12,255 bases of DNA from Saprospiraceae bacterium. Lineage in GTDB: Bacteria; Bacteroidota; Bacteroidia; Chitinophagales; Saprospiraceae. The stretch is taken from assembly GCA_017995875.1 (NCBI GenBank), contig JAGOIB010000060.1, positions 1-12,255 of the forward strand. The letters are read 5' to 3'. The number at the start of each line of letters is the position of its first letter. Position 1 is the first letter of the stretch. The notes under the pieces are model-generated. The model saw nothing but the letters and a program-made list of their open reading frames with translations. It was not told where the DNA came from and made no database searches. Shown here piece after piece: positions 1-7,000 of this stretch. The translations under genes and the position numbers were made by a program.

Positions 1-348
1 ATGTTTACACTACTGGATGCTACTGCCAAGAAAATACATGTAGCTGAGGAAGTAGCTGCAGGAATTGGATTGGAAAATATAAAGGGAGTACATGCAAGAC
101 TTGAGGAACACAGAGGGGAGTTTGATATTGTGACCAGCAGGGCGGTGAGTACGCTGCCACAGATGGTCGCATGGACCGGTCATCTGGTTCCATCACAAAG
201 GTGGATATTTTTAAAAGGCGGGGATCCCGCAGAGATCAGGAAGGAATTACCTCCAAGGTATAGTGTGGTCTGTACTCCTGTCAATAAGTATTTCAGAGAA
301 GAATATTTTGCAGGAAAATATATTGTTGATGTAAAAAGAGTTTCATAA
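1..348 (+). CDS. rsmG: 16S rRNA (guanine527-N7)-methyltransferase, C-terminal part
   Basis: This is the C-terminal 115 residues of RsmG (GidB), cut by the window edge. The family uses S-adenosylmethionine to methylate N7 of G527 in 16S rRNA in the cytoplasm. The visible part begins in the SAM-binding Rossmann fold (TLLDATAKKI, matching the family's L-D-S-x-x-K-K-I strand and helix). It continues through an acidic RLEEH segment to the family signature FDIVTSRAV at about residues 41-49. A lysine-rich FLKGG turn and the closing beta strands follow (YFREEYFAGKYIVDVKR). The full protein is usually a little over 200 residues, so the first 90 or so lie outside the window. The ATG at base 1 is an internal methionine, not the start. 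The gene ends with TAA, 68 bases before the next gene on the same strand. The call is firm; only the N-terminus is unknown. Confidence 0.92.
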   Translation: MFTLLDATAKKIHVAEEVAAGIGLENIKGVHARLEEHRGEFDIVTSRAVSTLPQMVAWTGHLVPSQRWIFLKGGDPAEIRKELPPRYSVVCTPVNKYFREEYFAGKYIVDVKRVS

Positions 349-416
349 TTACTGTTTTATTAAACCGTCTCACATAATTCTTGTTACATCCTTTCACGAA
401 TAAATCAACATGCAAC

Positions 417-1064
417 ATGGATAAGAAAATCGGGATTATCGGCTCAGGCATGGTAGGCATTGCGCTGGCCAATGGATTGCACCGTCACGGCTATCAGATT
501 ATGCTGGGGACCAATGATGCAAGCAAACATGAAGACATCACCCAAAAGACACATGGGCAGGTGTCTATTGGAACATTTGAAGAAACAGCTGATTTTTCAG
601 ACTTGCTGATCCTTGCTGTCAAGGGAAGATTTGCAGAGGAGGCAATAACGAAAGCGGGAATAGGTCGTATCGCAGGAAAAATCATTCTGGATGCAACAAA
701 TCCTATCGCTGAAGGGCCACCAACGAATGGTGTTATTCCTTTTTTCACAACACTGCATGACAGTCTTATGGAGCGATTGCAGGCATTAGCCCCTGAAACT
801 CATTTTGTGAAATGTTTTTCTATAGTTGGAAATGCATTGATGGTGGATCCTGATTTCGGCGGCGAGAAACCAACCATGTTTATTTGTGGCAACAATGAAG
901 AGGCCAAGGAAGTTACGACCAAATTACTTACAGAGATTGGATGGGAAACAGAGGATATGGGCAAGGTGGAAGCAGCGCGGGCAATTGAACCACTGTGTAT
1001 GCTCTGGTGCATACCGGGCATTAACCGTGGGCAATGGAGACATGCTTTCAAGCTTTTAAAATAA
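417..1064 (+). CDS. NAD(P)-binding oxidoreductase, F420_oxidored family
   Basis: This 215-residue protein opens with a dinucleotide-binding Rossmann motif, IGIIGSGMVG (GxGxxG), at residues 5-14. The layout is that of the NADP-dependent F420 reductase-like family (F420_oxidored). Further family-like stretches are LLILAVKGRFAEEA, GKIILDATNPI at mid-protein, and HFVKCFSIVGNALM, where the active-site cleft of related proteins lies. The C-terminus (AARAIEPLCMLWCIP) resembles those annotated as NADP oxidoreductase or reductase in Bacteroidota. Such proteins move hydride to or from NADP, but in organisms lacking F420 the real substrate is unknown, so no specific reaction is assigned. I chose ATG at 417 because the Rossmann fold starts directly after it. 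A TTG at 381 would add 12 residues with no resemblance to the family. The gene may be co-transcribed with rsmG, but nothing links their functions. Confidence 0.78.
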   Translation: MDKKIGIIGSGMVGIALANGLHRHGYQIMLGTNDASKHEDITQKTHGQVSIGTFEETADFSDLLILAVKGRFAEEAITKAGIGRIAGKIILDATNPIAEGPPTNGVIPFFTTLHDSLMERLQALAPETHFVKCFSIVGNALMVDPDFGGEKPTMFICGNNEEAKEVTTKLLTEIGWETEDMGKVEAARAIEPLCMLWCIPGINRGQWRHAFKLLK

Positions 1065-1065
1065 T

Positions 1066-1122
1066 TCTGCGTCATCTGCGATCCCCACACTATTTGGCTT
1101 TTTTGAACGCAGATTACGCAGA
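1066..1122. repeat. Inverted repeat of GCAGATTACGCAG type
   Basis: Two 15-base arms at 1066-1080 and 1108-1122 are complementary except for one C-T mismatch, around a 27-base loop. The arms contain the words CTGCGTCATCTGCG and CGCAGATTACGCAG. The loop is long and no T-run follows, so an ordinary terminator is unlikely, although it lies only two bases past the stop of the upstream gene. I recall similar ATCTGCG / CGCAGAT words scattered between genes in Bacteroidota, but I cannot check this here. Confidence 0.6.
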
Positions 1123-1139
1123 TGTATTATAAAATCGTT

Positions 1140-1163
1140 GGTTGAAGTTTCTAAACTTCAACC
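1140..1163. repeat. 11-bp palindrome (module A), copy 1
   Basis: Arms GGTTGAAGTTT (1140-1150) and AAACTTCAACC (1153-1163) are perfectly complementary around a CT spacer. A second copy lies at 3896-3919. Both copies sit exactly 36 bases ahead of the 59-bp repeat unit, measured start to start, so the two modules form one composite element. Confidence 0.8.
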
Positions 1164-1175
1164 TAATATTGGAAG

Positions 1176-1254
1176 ACTGTATCTATTGAAATGAGATTGA
1201 AGGACGGTCTCCAGACCGTCATGTAATATTCAAAACTGTGTCTATTGAATAATC
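1176..1254 (+). repeat. 59-bp dispersed repeat with internal hairpin, about 1.3 copies
   Basis: A unit beginning ACTGTATCTATTGAA at 1176 recurs at 1235 as ACTGTGTCTATTGAA, a period of 59. Inside the full unit is a perfect stem, GACGGTCT / AGACCGTC, with a CC loop (1203-1220). The second unit breaks off after about 20 bases. The same unit, also with period 59, occurs at 3932-4044. Strand is assigned only to show that both sites have the same orientation. Confidence 0.75.
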
Positions 1255-1261
1255 GAACAGA

Positions 1262-1346
1262 GCTGCAGTTTTAATCTCGCGCAAAGGCGCAGATCGAAGA
1301 TCCCGCCAAATGAAATAACATTTGTAGCGGGAGACGCAGTTTTATT
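1262..1346 (+). repeat. TCTCGCGCA-type repeat with an embedded hairpin
   Basis: GCTGCAGTTTTAATCTCGCGCAAAG-type sequence starts here and matches the stretch at 3794-3817 with few changes. Between the TCGCGCA part and the closing GAGACGCAGTTTTATTT lies a hairpin at 1301-1332: arms TCCCGC+CAAATG and CATTTG+GCGGGA, a two-base bulge (TA) and an AAATAA loop. The hairpin is followed by a T-rich tract at about 1340-1349, so it could also act as a weak plus-strand terminator, although it is far from the upstream gene. Confidence 0.6.
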
Positions 1347-1375
1347 TTTCCTGTACTCCTTGCCCCTTCCACTTA

Positions 1376-1410
1376 CTCTATGCTCTCTGCCCTACGCTCT
1401 ATGCCCTTTG
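1376..1410 (+). repeat. Heptamer array, five copies of CTCTATG type
   Basis: Five consecutive seven-base units: CTCTATG, CTCTCTG, CCCTACG, CTCTATG, CCCTTTG. Related words occur at 4049-4062, 4092-4098 and 7303-7337, always at or beside gene ends. No coding role is visible here. Confidence 0.7.
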
Positions 1411-1422
1411 CCCCAAACTAAA

Positions 1423-1450
1423 GGCCGCCAATGTATGCACACAGGCGGCC
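1423..1450 (-). terminator. Likely terminator of the sulfur operon
   Basis: Perfect seven-base GC arms GGCCGCC (1423-1429) and GGCGGCC (1444-1450) enclose a 14-base loop that can form a further three-base TGT/ACA stem. On the minus strand the stem is followed by TTTAGTTT. It lies 20 bases past the dsrE-like stop codon, the right place for rho-independent termination of that operon. The T-run is imperfect, so some read-through is plausible. Confidence 0.65.
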
Positions 1451-1469
1451 CTTACCAAACGAAATGAAA

Positions 1470-2006
1470 TCAGATAAAAATAATCTGTGTGCCTTCGCCT
1501 TCGGCTAGCGCATACATATCACCTACCGTGATTATTCCTTTCACTTCGTCCACCAGATCTTCTTTTTTCAAATGGAACATATCAGTAGCGAGCTTGCAGG
1601 CAAAAATCTCGCCACCACTGGCTTCAATCATTTGCAGAAACTCTTTAACATGAGGCATGTCCAGTTTATCCATTTCTCTTTTCATCATGTAGGAAGCAAA
1701 AGCTTCAAAACCAGGAAGGCCGGTTACCATCGTGGGCATACCTGGCATAAAAGCAGGGTTACCTACTGTGGCAGTATGCAGGTGATCAGCGTGTTTTTTG
1801 GTTATTGCTTCAAGGCCAAAAAAAGTAAAGAACATTTTTGCTTCAATGCCTTCCATCAATGCGCCATTGGCCATCACCAGTGCAGCATACACATCTTCTA
1901 ATTTGCCTTTAGAGCAGATGATCAATACTTTTTTTAATTTGCCTTTATCTTCTTTCACCGGCACGCCAGCGACTTTGGTGGTCGGTATATTGAGTACTTC
2001 TTGCAT
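1470..2006 (-). CDS. DsrE/DsrF/DrsH-like (DsrE2) sulfur-carrier protein
   Basis: This 178-residue protein belongs to the DsrE2 (DrsE_2) branch of the DsrE/DsrF family. These proteins are cytoplasmic or membrane-associated sulfur carriers that bind persulfide on a conserved cysteine and hand it to partners such as TusA or DsrC/TusE. Family features are the strand and helix VLIICSKGKLEDVYAALVMA at residues 27-46, the FFTFFGLEA segment at 59-67, a glycine- and methionine-rich loop at about 82-99, and GGEIFACKLATDM around Cys137. There are only two cysteines, Cys31 and Cys137; by family alignment Cys137 is the likely persulfide carrier. There is no signal peptide or clear membrane helix. It is the last gene of the operon, 27 bases after the TusE-like gene, and a GC-rich hairpin follows. 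The physical partner is inferred from context only. Confidence 0.85.
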   Translation of the reverse strand: MQEVLNIPTTKVAGVPVKEDKGKLKKVLIICSKGKLEDVYAALVMANGALMEGIEAKMFFTFFGLEAITKKHADHLHTATVGNPAFMPGMPTMVTGLPGFEAFASYMMKREMDKLDMPHVKEFLQMIEASGGEIFACKLATDMFHLKKEDLVDEVKGIITVGDMYALAEGEGTQIIFI

Positions 2007-2033
2007 GATGTTTTTATTTTATTAGGTGATGTT

Positions 2034-2345
2034 TTAGATACAACTTACAGGTTTTGGAATCCCGGCAATTTTACTGGAGATTTTTAAAGGACCTCCAGGA
2101 AACAAGCCATAAAACTGCTTGATGTCCACGATACCTGAGTTACCGATTTTACGTATGCTGAGTGCAACACCCTCTGCTTGTTTGGCACGCAACCAGTCCA
2201 ATACTTCAAAATGTTTATCGGTTAACTGTATATTCTCTTTCGCTGCCATCTCATAGGCAAGTTCAGGAGACCAGTCATTCATGTTTTTAAAGTAACCTTC
2301 GGCGTTTACTTCAACGTCGGCTAAGCCTAATACTGCATTTTCCAT
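2034..2345 (-). CDS. tusE: TusE/DsrC/DsvC-family sulfur relay protein, single-cysteine type
   Basis: This 103-residue protein has the compact helical DsrC/TusE fold. Recognisable parts are WSPELAYEMAAKENIQLTDKHFEVLDWLR at about residues 25-53, the charged helix that follows, and the C-terminal arm ending IAGIPKPVSCI. The arm carries the invariant penultimate cysteine (Cys102, CysA), which accepts persulfide sulfur. The second cysteine of true DsrC proteins, 11 residues earlier (CysB), is Ser91 here. The protein is therefore TusE-like and cannot form the intramolecular disulfide or the DsrC trisulfide used with dissimilatory sulfite reductase. In E. coli TusE passes sulfur to tRNA thiolation, but here the gene sits between an SQR-like flavoprotein and a DsrE2 carrier, which suggests sulfide oxidation or sulfur trafficking. 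It follows the SQR gene by 25 bases in one operon. Confidence 0.87.
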   Translation of the reverse strand: MENAVLGLADVEVNAEGYFKNMNDWSPELAYEMAAKENIQLTDKHFEVLDWLRAKQAEGVALSIRKIGNSGIVDIKQFYGLFPGGPLKISSKIAGIPKPVSCI

Positions 2346-2370
2346 TTGATAAGTGGTTAAGGTTTATAAA

Positions 2371-3612
2371 TTAATTTTCAACTAGTTTTCCAGCCATAGA
2401 CATGTGTGTGGACACTGGAAGTTTTTTACCTGTGAGCAACATATGCCAGTATACCCATTTGAAGGCAAGTTTACCCAGATGATTAGTGCGTGTCACTTTC
2501 AATAAGTCCATTGGGCCCACGACCGCGAAGGGAAATTTTCCGGGCAAGGGTTCTGTGGTATAATTGAAATCGATCAGTGTAGCCTTTCCATAGCCTGTTT
2601 CTATAAAGCAATTGGAATGGCCGTCGAAACTTGCTTCGAAAGGTTCGCCCTGGATATAGTTTAAGATATTTTCGGTGAGGATCTCTGCTTCAAAGTGCGC
2701 CACAGATCCTGCTTTGGAAGCAGGCACATTCGTGGCATCACCAATCACAAATATATTTTCGTGAGCTTTGGATTGAAGGGTATTTTTGTCAGTTGGGATA
2801 AAATTCAAACCGTCTTCATCTCCCATGTTGCTTTCTTCTACCATCTGGTCTCCCTTGTTGACAGGAACAGATACCAGTAAGTCGAATGGTACTTCTTTTT
2901 CATCATAGGATACCAACACCTTGCGGTCATTGTCTACACGCTGCAGGTAGAAGTCCGGAATAACATTGATATTCTTTTCTTCCAATAGCTGGTTTAACAT
3001 TGCGGTGGCTTTTGGTTTTGTAAAAGCACCGGCGAGAGGTGTTACATAGTAGATGTCTACTTTATCGCGGATTCCTTTTTCAGTAAAAAAAGCATCTGCA
3101 AGGAACGTGAATTCCAGTGGTGCAACAGGACATTTGATTAAGGTTTCAGCCAGATTGATAACAAGCTTACCACCTTCCCAGTTGGCTAGCTTCTTAGCCA
3201 GGCGCGTGGTTCCTTCATAGGTATAGAAATCAAAAATGTCCTTATACCACAGATCACCCTTAAGCCCTTCGGTTTCTTCAGGAACAGGCACTGTACCGGT
3301 GGCAATCACCAGAATATCATAATCTAGAACTTGCCCGTCACGGAGATGGACGTTGTTGTTTTCAGGAATTACTTTTTCAATTTCCTTTAGAATGAAATGG
3401 ACACCATTGGGGATGAATTCCTTTTTGGGTTTTACAACGTCTTCCGGTTCATATATTCCAAATGGAATAAACAGGAACCCGGGTTGATAATAATGGTTCT
3501 CATCTTTATCAACAAGTGTAATTTCCCACTCGTTTTTATCCAGTTGTCGGAAAAGTTTATTGGCCATGAGGGTACCGGCCATGCCAGCCCCTAAAATAAG
3601 TAGCTTCTTCAT
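2371..3612 (-). CDS. sqr: Sulfide:quinone oxidoreductase-like FAD flavoprotein
   Basis: This 413-residue flavoprotein belongs to the SQR/FCSD group, which oxidises sulfide to polysulfide or persulfide and passes electrons through FAD to membrane quinone. It shows an N-terminal FAD motif LILGAGMAG (5-13), an acidic VDKDENHYYQPG turn (34-45), ATG at 104-106, and the second FAD contact IFVIGDATN (287-295). Two cysteines are present, Cys161 in KCPVAPLE and Cys335 in SNCFIETGYG, the positions of the redox pair bridging the flavin in SQR. The third cysteine of some bacterial SQRs is missing. The C-terminus has an amphipathic, aromatic stretch (LAFKWVYWHMLL), as expected for monotopic membrane attachment. 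I chose the ATG at 3612; an ATG at 3624 is equally open and would add four residues. It is the first gene of the operon. A rarer related oxidoreductase cannot be excluded. Confidence 0.85.
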   Translation of the reverse strand: MKKLLILGAGMAGTLMANKLFRQLDKNEWEITLVDKDENHYYQPGFLFIPFGIYEPEDVVKPKKEFIPNGVHFILKEIEKVIPENNNVHLRDGQVLDYDILVIATGTVPVPEETEGLKGDLWYKDIFDFYTYEGTTRLAKKLANWEGGKLVINLAETLIKCPVAPLEFTFLADAFFTEKGIRDKVDIYYVTPLAGAFTKPKATAMLNQLLEEKNINVIPDFYLQRVDNDRKVLVSYDEKEVPFDLLVSVPVNKGDQMVEESNMGDEDGLNFIPTDKNTLQSKAHENIFVIGDATNVPASKAGSVAHFEAEILTENILNYIQGEPFEASFDGHSNCFIETGYGKATLIDFNYTTEPLPGKFPFAVVGPMDLLKVTRTNHLGKLAFKWVYWHMLLTGKKLPVSTHMSMAGKLVEN

Positions 3613-3621
3613 CTGACTTTG

Positions 3622-3670
3622 CATTTCGTTGGTATTGTAAAATTGGAGGTCTTTTAATGCCAACGAAATG
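3622..3670 (-). promoter_or_regulatory. Leader inverted repeat upstream of the SQR gene
   Basis: Perfect 11-base arms lie at 3622-3632 (CATTTCGTTGG) and 3660-3670 (CCAACGAAATG), separated by 27 bases. On the minus-strand transcript the second arm ends in the ATG at 3624-3622, an alternative start four codons before the chosen start at 3612. Folding of the leader would therefore bury that ATG and the bases just ahead of the main start. It may act as an RNA switch, an mRNA stabiliser or a DNA operator; I cannot distinguish these. Confidence 0.5.
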
Positions 3671-3701
3671 ATCATGCACAGCATTACAAATGATCTACGT
3701 C

Positions 3702-3714
3702 ATCATCTGATGAT
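3702..3714. promoter_or_regulatory. Small palindrome upstream of the sulfur operon
   Basis: ATCATC and GATGAT flank a single T. It lies 88 bases upstream of the SQR start codon, where a promoter or operator would be expected. An adjacent ATGA-N6-TCAT pair overlaps it. No good TAnnTTTG box could be fitted nearby, so a regulatory role is only suggested. Confidence 0.3.
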
Positions 3715-3793
3715 AATGCTGAATGCCAGATGAGGTTCCATTTGAAAAGGGAGATGCAGAGGCGTATGTTTTATTTCGCCCATAGTGTAGTGC

Positions 3794-3888
3794 TGCGGTT
3801 TTTAATCTCGCGCAAAGCCGCAAAGTCGCAGTTTTATTTCGCGCAGAGATGCGGTTTTAATCTCGCGCAGAGACGCAGTTTAAATTTC
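3794..3888 (+). repeat. TCTCGCGCA-type tandem repeat, three units
   Basis: Three units, each with TCGCGCA followed by a GCGGTTTTAA- or GCAGTTTTA-like tail, start their TCGCGCA word at 3808, 3839 and 3863 (spacings 31 and 24). The first unit matches the one at 1262 in the other repeat-rich gap. Short open frames across this stretch are by-products of the repeat and show no protein features. Confidence 0.65.
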
Positions 3889-3895
3889 CCTCGCT

Positions 3896-3919
3896 GGTTG
3901 AAGTTTCTGAACTTCAACC
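3896..3919. repeat. 11-bp palindrome (module A), copy 2
   Basis: Arms GGTTGAAGTTT and GAACTTCAACC are separated by CT. It differs from copy 1 by one base, which turns an A-T pair into a G-T wobble next to the loop, so the RNA stem would still form. It is followed 36 bases later (start to start) by the 59-bp unit, as in copy 1. Confidence 0.8.
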
Positions 3920-3931
3920 CAATATAGTAAA

Positions 3932-4044
3932 GCTGTTTCTATAGAAGTATCATCGAAAGACAGTCTCCAGACTGGCAAGTAAAATTCAAAACTGTGTCTA
4001 TTGAAAAATCATCAAAAGGCGGTCCTCAGACCGCCATGTAAAAA
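3932..4044 (+). repeat. 59-bp dispersed repeat, two tandem units
   Basis: Units start at 3932 (GCTGTTTCTATAGAA) and 3991 (ACTGTGTCTATTGAA), again 59 bases apart. Their hairpins are GACAGTCT-CC-AGACTGGC (3959-3976) and GGCGGTCCTCAGACCGCC (4018-4035). Compared with the copy at 1203-1220, one stem has a G-C to A-T pair change and the other an A-T to G-C change, each altering both sides together. The first hairpin also has one unpaired position. Confidence 0.75.
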
Positions 4045-4048
4045 ACTG

Positions 4049-4098
4049 CTCTATGCCCTATGCACTACCTGTGCTGAGCGGAGTCGAAGCATGCTCTA
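4049..4098 (+). repeat. CTCTATG words and CTGAGCGGAGTCGAAG repeat overlapping the RND 3' end
   Basis: CTCTATG and CCCTATG units (4049-4062) are followed by CTGAGCGGAGTCGAAG (4074-4089) and another CTCTATG (4092-4098). I remember the 16-mer, read as CTTCGACTCCGCTCAG, as a widespread intergenic repeat, but cannot verify it here. The stretch contains the stop codon and about the last 14 codons of the RND gene. Confidence 0.6.
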
Positions 4099-7000
4099 TG
4101 CTTTTCAATGTCACGGCCGGAGGAATCAACATATACAACAACGGCGTCACAATCCGACTCAATAATGTAGAACTGATCAATCCACCAATCAATACTAACG
4201 CAAGCGGAGAGATCAATGGAGATTTTTCAAGTACAAGCGGAATCATACCTCCAATGGCAGTCATAGATGTTAACAGGATCGGAAGGAACCTTGTCTCCGC
4301 ACCATTCAATACCGCTTCTTTTAATCCCATTCCATTTTCACGAAGCTGATTGGTATAGTCCACCAGCAGGATGGAGTTTTTTATCTCTATCCCCATCAAG
4401 GCAATGATACCGATCGTGGCAACAAAGGAAAGCGTCTCACCACCAAGGAATAGGATCACCAATGCACCTACAATGCCAAGCGGAACAACGGACAAGACAA
4501 TCAACGTACTCTTGAACGTCCTGAACTCAAGCACCAGGATGGCAAACAATCCGAAGATGGTGATCAACACGATACTTCCCATACCACCAAAAGATTCCTC
4601 TCGGGTTTCCTTTTCTCCTGCGGCGACAAAGCGATAGCCGGAAGGTAATTTGACATCTTCCAGTTTCTTTTCGATCTCATCAAACATCGCAATGGTATTA
4701 AATCCGGTCTGCACAAAGCTCGTGACATTGGTATAGCGTTCTTTGTTGAAGTGGCGGATTACATTGGGTGATTCACCAGGGACAATCTCAGCTATCTGTG
4801 ATATTGGAATCAAAGCGCCTGACAATGAAGTCACGTACATTTTCTTGAAAACTTCCAACGCACGGTCAGGATCAAAATCCTGCACGGTCATGTGTATCTC
4901 ATATTCGTTGCCATCAGCATTGCGGATAGTTTGATTGGGTAGACCAGCCATACTCAGGCGAACAGTTCTGGCTACCTCTGCCGGTAATACACCCAGAATG
5001 CCTGCTTTTTCTTTATCGATGATGACATTGAGGTCTGTCTTTGGCAGACGAAGTTGATTTCCCACATATAATGTACCATCGGTTTTCTTGATGACATCTT
5101 CCAGTACAAAACTGTATTTCGTAAGTGTGTCAAGATTATTGCCCAGGATTCTAAATTCAATCGGTGCAGGCACAGGAGGACCCTGTTGGAATTGTTTGAC
5201 TTCCACTTTTGCTCCTGGAATCTTGTTATAGCGCAGTCGCAATGAATCCGTCATGGCAACGATCTCCGGTACTTCCAGATCAGGGTTGGTCTGCACAAAC
5301 AGCTCAGCAAAATATGGTGTAAAGTCCTGCTGAAATACATTGTAGTACACACGCGGATTTCCTTTACCCACATTGGTACTCACGCTTTCCACATCATGGA
5401 CCTGAAGGAGATCTTGTTCTACAATCCGTGCAATACGGTTGGTTTCTTTCAGACTGGTTCCAGGTGGTGTGTTGATTTCAACATTGAACATAGGTTTTTC
5501 AGAAACAGGAAACAGACTGAAACCAATCAAAGGAATCAGGCCAAGACTGCTGAAGAAAATCACCGCTGTCATGATCAATGCCATGATCGGATGTGCCAGT
5601 GACCAATTGAGGATACGCTGATATGGGGCATTGACATATTTCTTGAAAGCCCTGAAAAACATATTTCCATCAGAACGCTCATGATTTTTCAATAATATAC
5701 TGGCGAGGAATGGAATGATAGTGAGCGATACAAGTAATGATGCAATAATGGTTAACAAAACGGCCATCGGCAATGGACGGATAAACTCACCGGATCCTTC
5801 GGGAAGAAATACAAGGGGAAGAAATGCAAGCAACAGGGTAGCCGTACAACCGATCACGGCAATACCGATTTGTTTGGTAGCAACAATGGCTGCTTCCTTT
5901 CGCTTATACCCCATCCGCATAAACCGTTCGATATTTTCAATGATGACAATCGAGTCATCCACCAACAGTCCGAGCGCAATAACGAGCCCAACAATACTGA
6001 GTTGATTTAAGGTATATCCTGTATAATTGAGAAACACCAAACCAATCGCCAAAGAAAGTGGAATACTTATCATGACGATCAGCGCAGCGCGAAAGCCCAA
6101 AGGAAGGAGCGTCAACAATACAAGGGATACCGCGATAGCAAAATCAATTCCAAGTCCGTAGAGTCTTCGACGCACATTTTTTTCCTGGTCGAAACTGGTC
6201 TCCATCTTGATATGGTCAGGAAGCGTTGGTCCAAATTCGTCAAGCACCTTCTGAATGGCAGCCCTGTTTTGTACAATGTTTTTTCTGTCCTTCAAGGCCG
6301 TCACGACCCATAATGCCGGCTGGCCGTTGTAGCGGGCAATGTGCGTATCTTCAGCTTTGTCCATTCGGACGAGTGCAATATCATCGAGATGTACAGTATT
6401 TCCCTGCGGGGTTGTCTTGATAACGATGCTTCGTATATCATCCAGTGAACTCAGCTCACTGTTGGTTTTGATATTAAATCGTTTCTTGCCCAGGTCTACA
6501 CTACCACCAGGAATGTTGACATTGTTGGCTTGAATGATATTGAAAACCTGGTTGAGGCCGATTCCATACATTGCCATTTTGTCAAGTTGAAGCGCGATAT
6601 CAATTTCTTCTGTTGGTTCAGCCTGGATCTCTACCCACTTGATATCCTTGATGCGTTCGATAAGCTTCTCAAGTTCTTCAGCTTTATCATTGAGTTCTTT
6701 CGCTGAAGCGGTGGACGATACAAGAGCTGTCTGTAGAATAGCAACATCTGACGAAGCTGCACGTATCACATCCAGAACCACAATACCTGCCGGCAAGGAA
6801 GACCTGATCTTGTTGACCTCACGGATGACATCATTATTTTTACCATCGACATCGACGCCATAATTAAACTCAAGATTGAGTAGCATGAGACCATCACTAC
6901 AGTTGGTCGTCATCTTCTTGATGTCATCCAGGTTGTAGAGCACGTCTTCGATGGGTTCAGCAACCAACTCTTCCATATCCGTAGGACTTGTACCTGGATA

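Noticed and set aside
381..416. TTG at 381 as start of the NAD(P)-binding protein
   Set aside because: The added 12 residues do not resemble the family, and the Rossmann fold begins directly after the ATG at 417.
2034..2345. True DsrC working with dissimilatory sulfite reductase
   Set aside because: The second conserved cysteine is replaced by Ser91, and no dsrAB or dsrMKJOP genes are in the window.
3613..3684. Start at 3684 for the SQR-like gene, adding 24 residues
   Set aside because: The FAD-binding strand starts at the ATG at 3612, and the extension would make the 11-bp inverted repeat coding. The ATG at 3624 remains possible.
3730..3927. Small plus-strand open frame as a gene
   Set aside because: It runs through the TCTCGCGCA repeat units and module A; the protein is an artefact of repeat sequence without any family features.
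3932..4044. Tandem 59-bp units as a CRISPR array
   Set aside because: There are only two units, the similarity runs across the whole unit rather than alternating repeat and unique spacer, the hairpin itself varies, and no cas genes are present.
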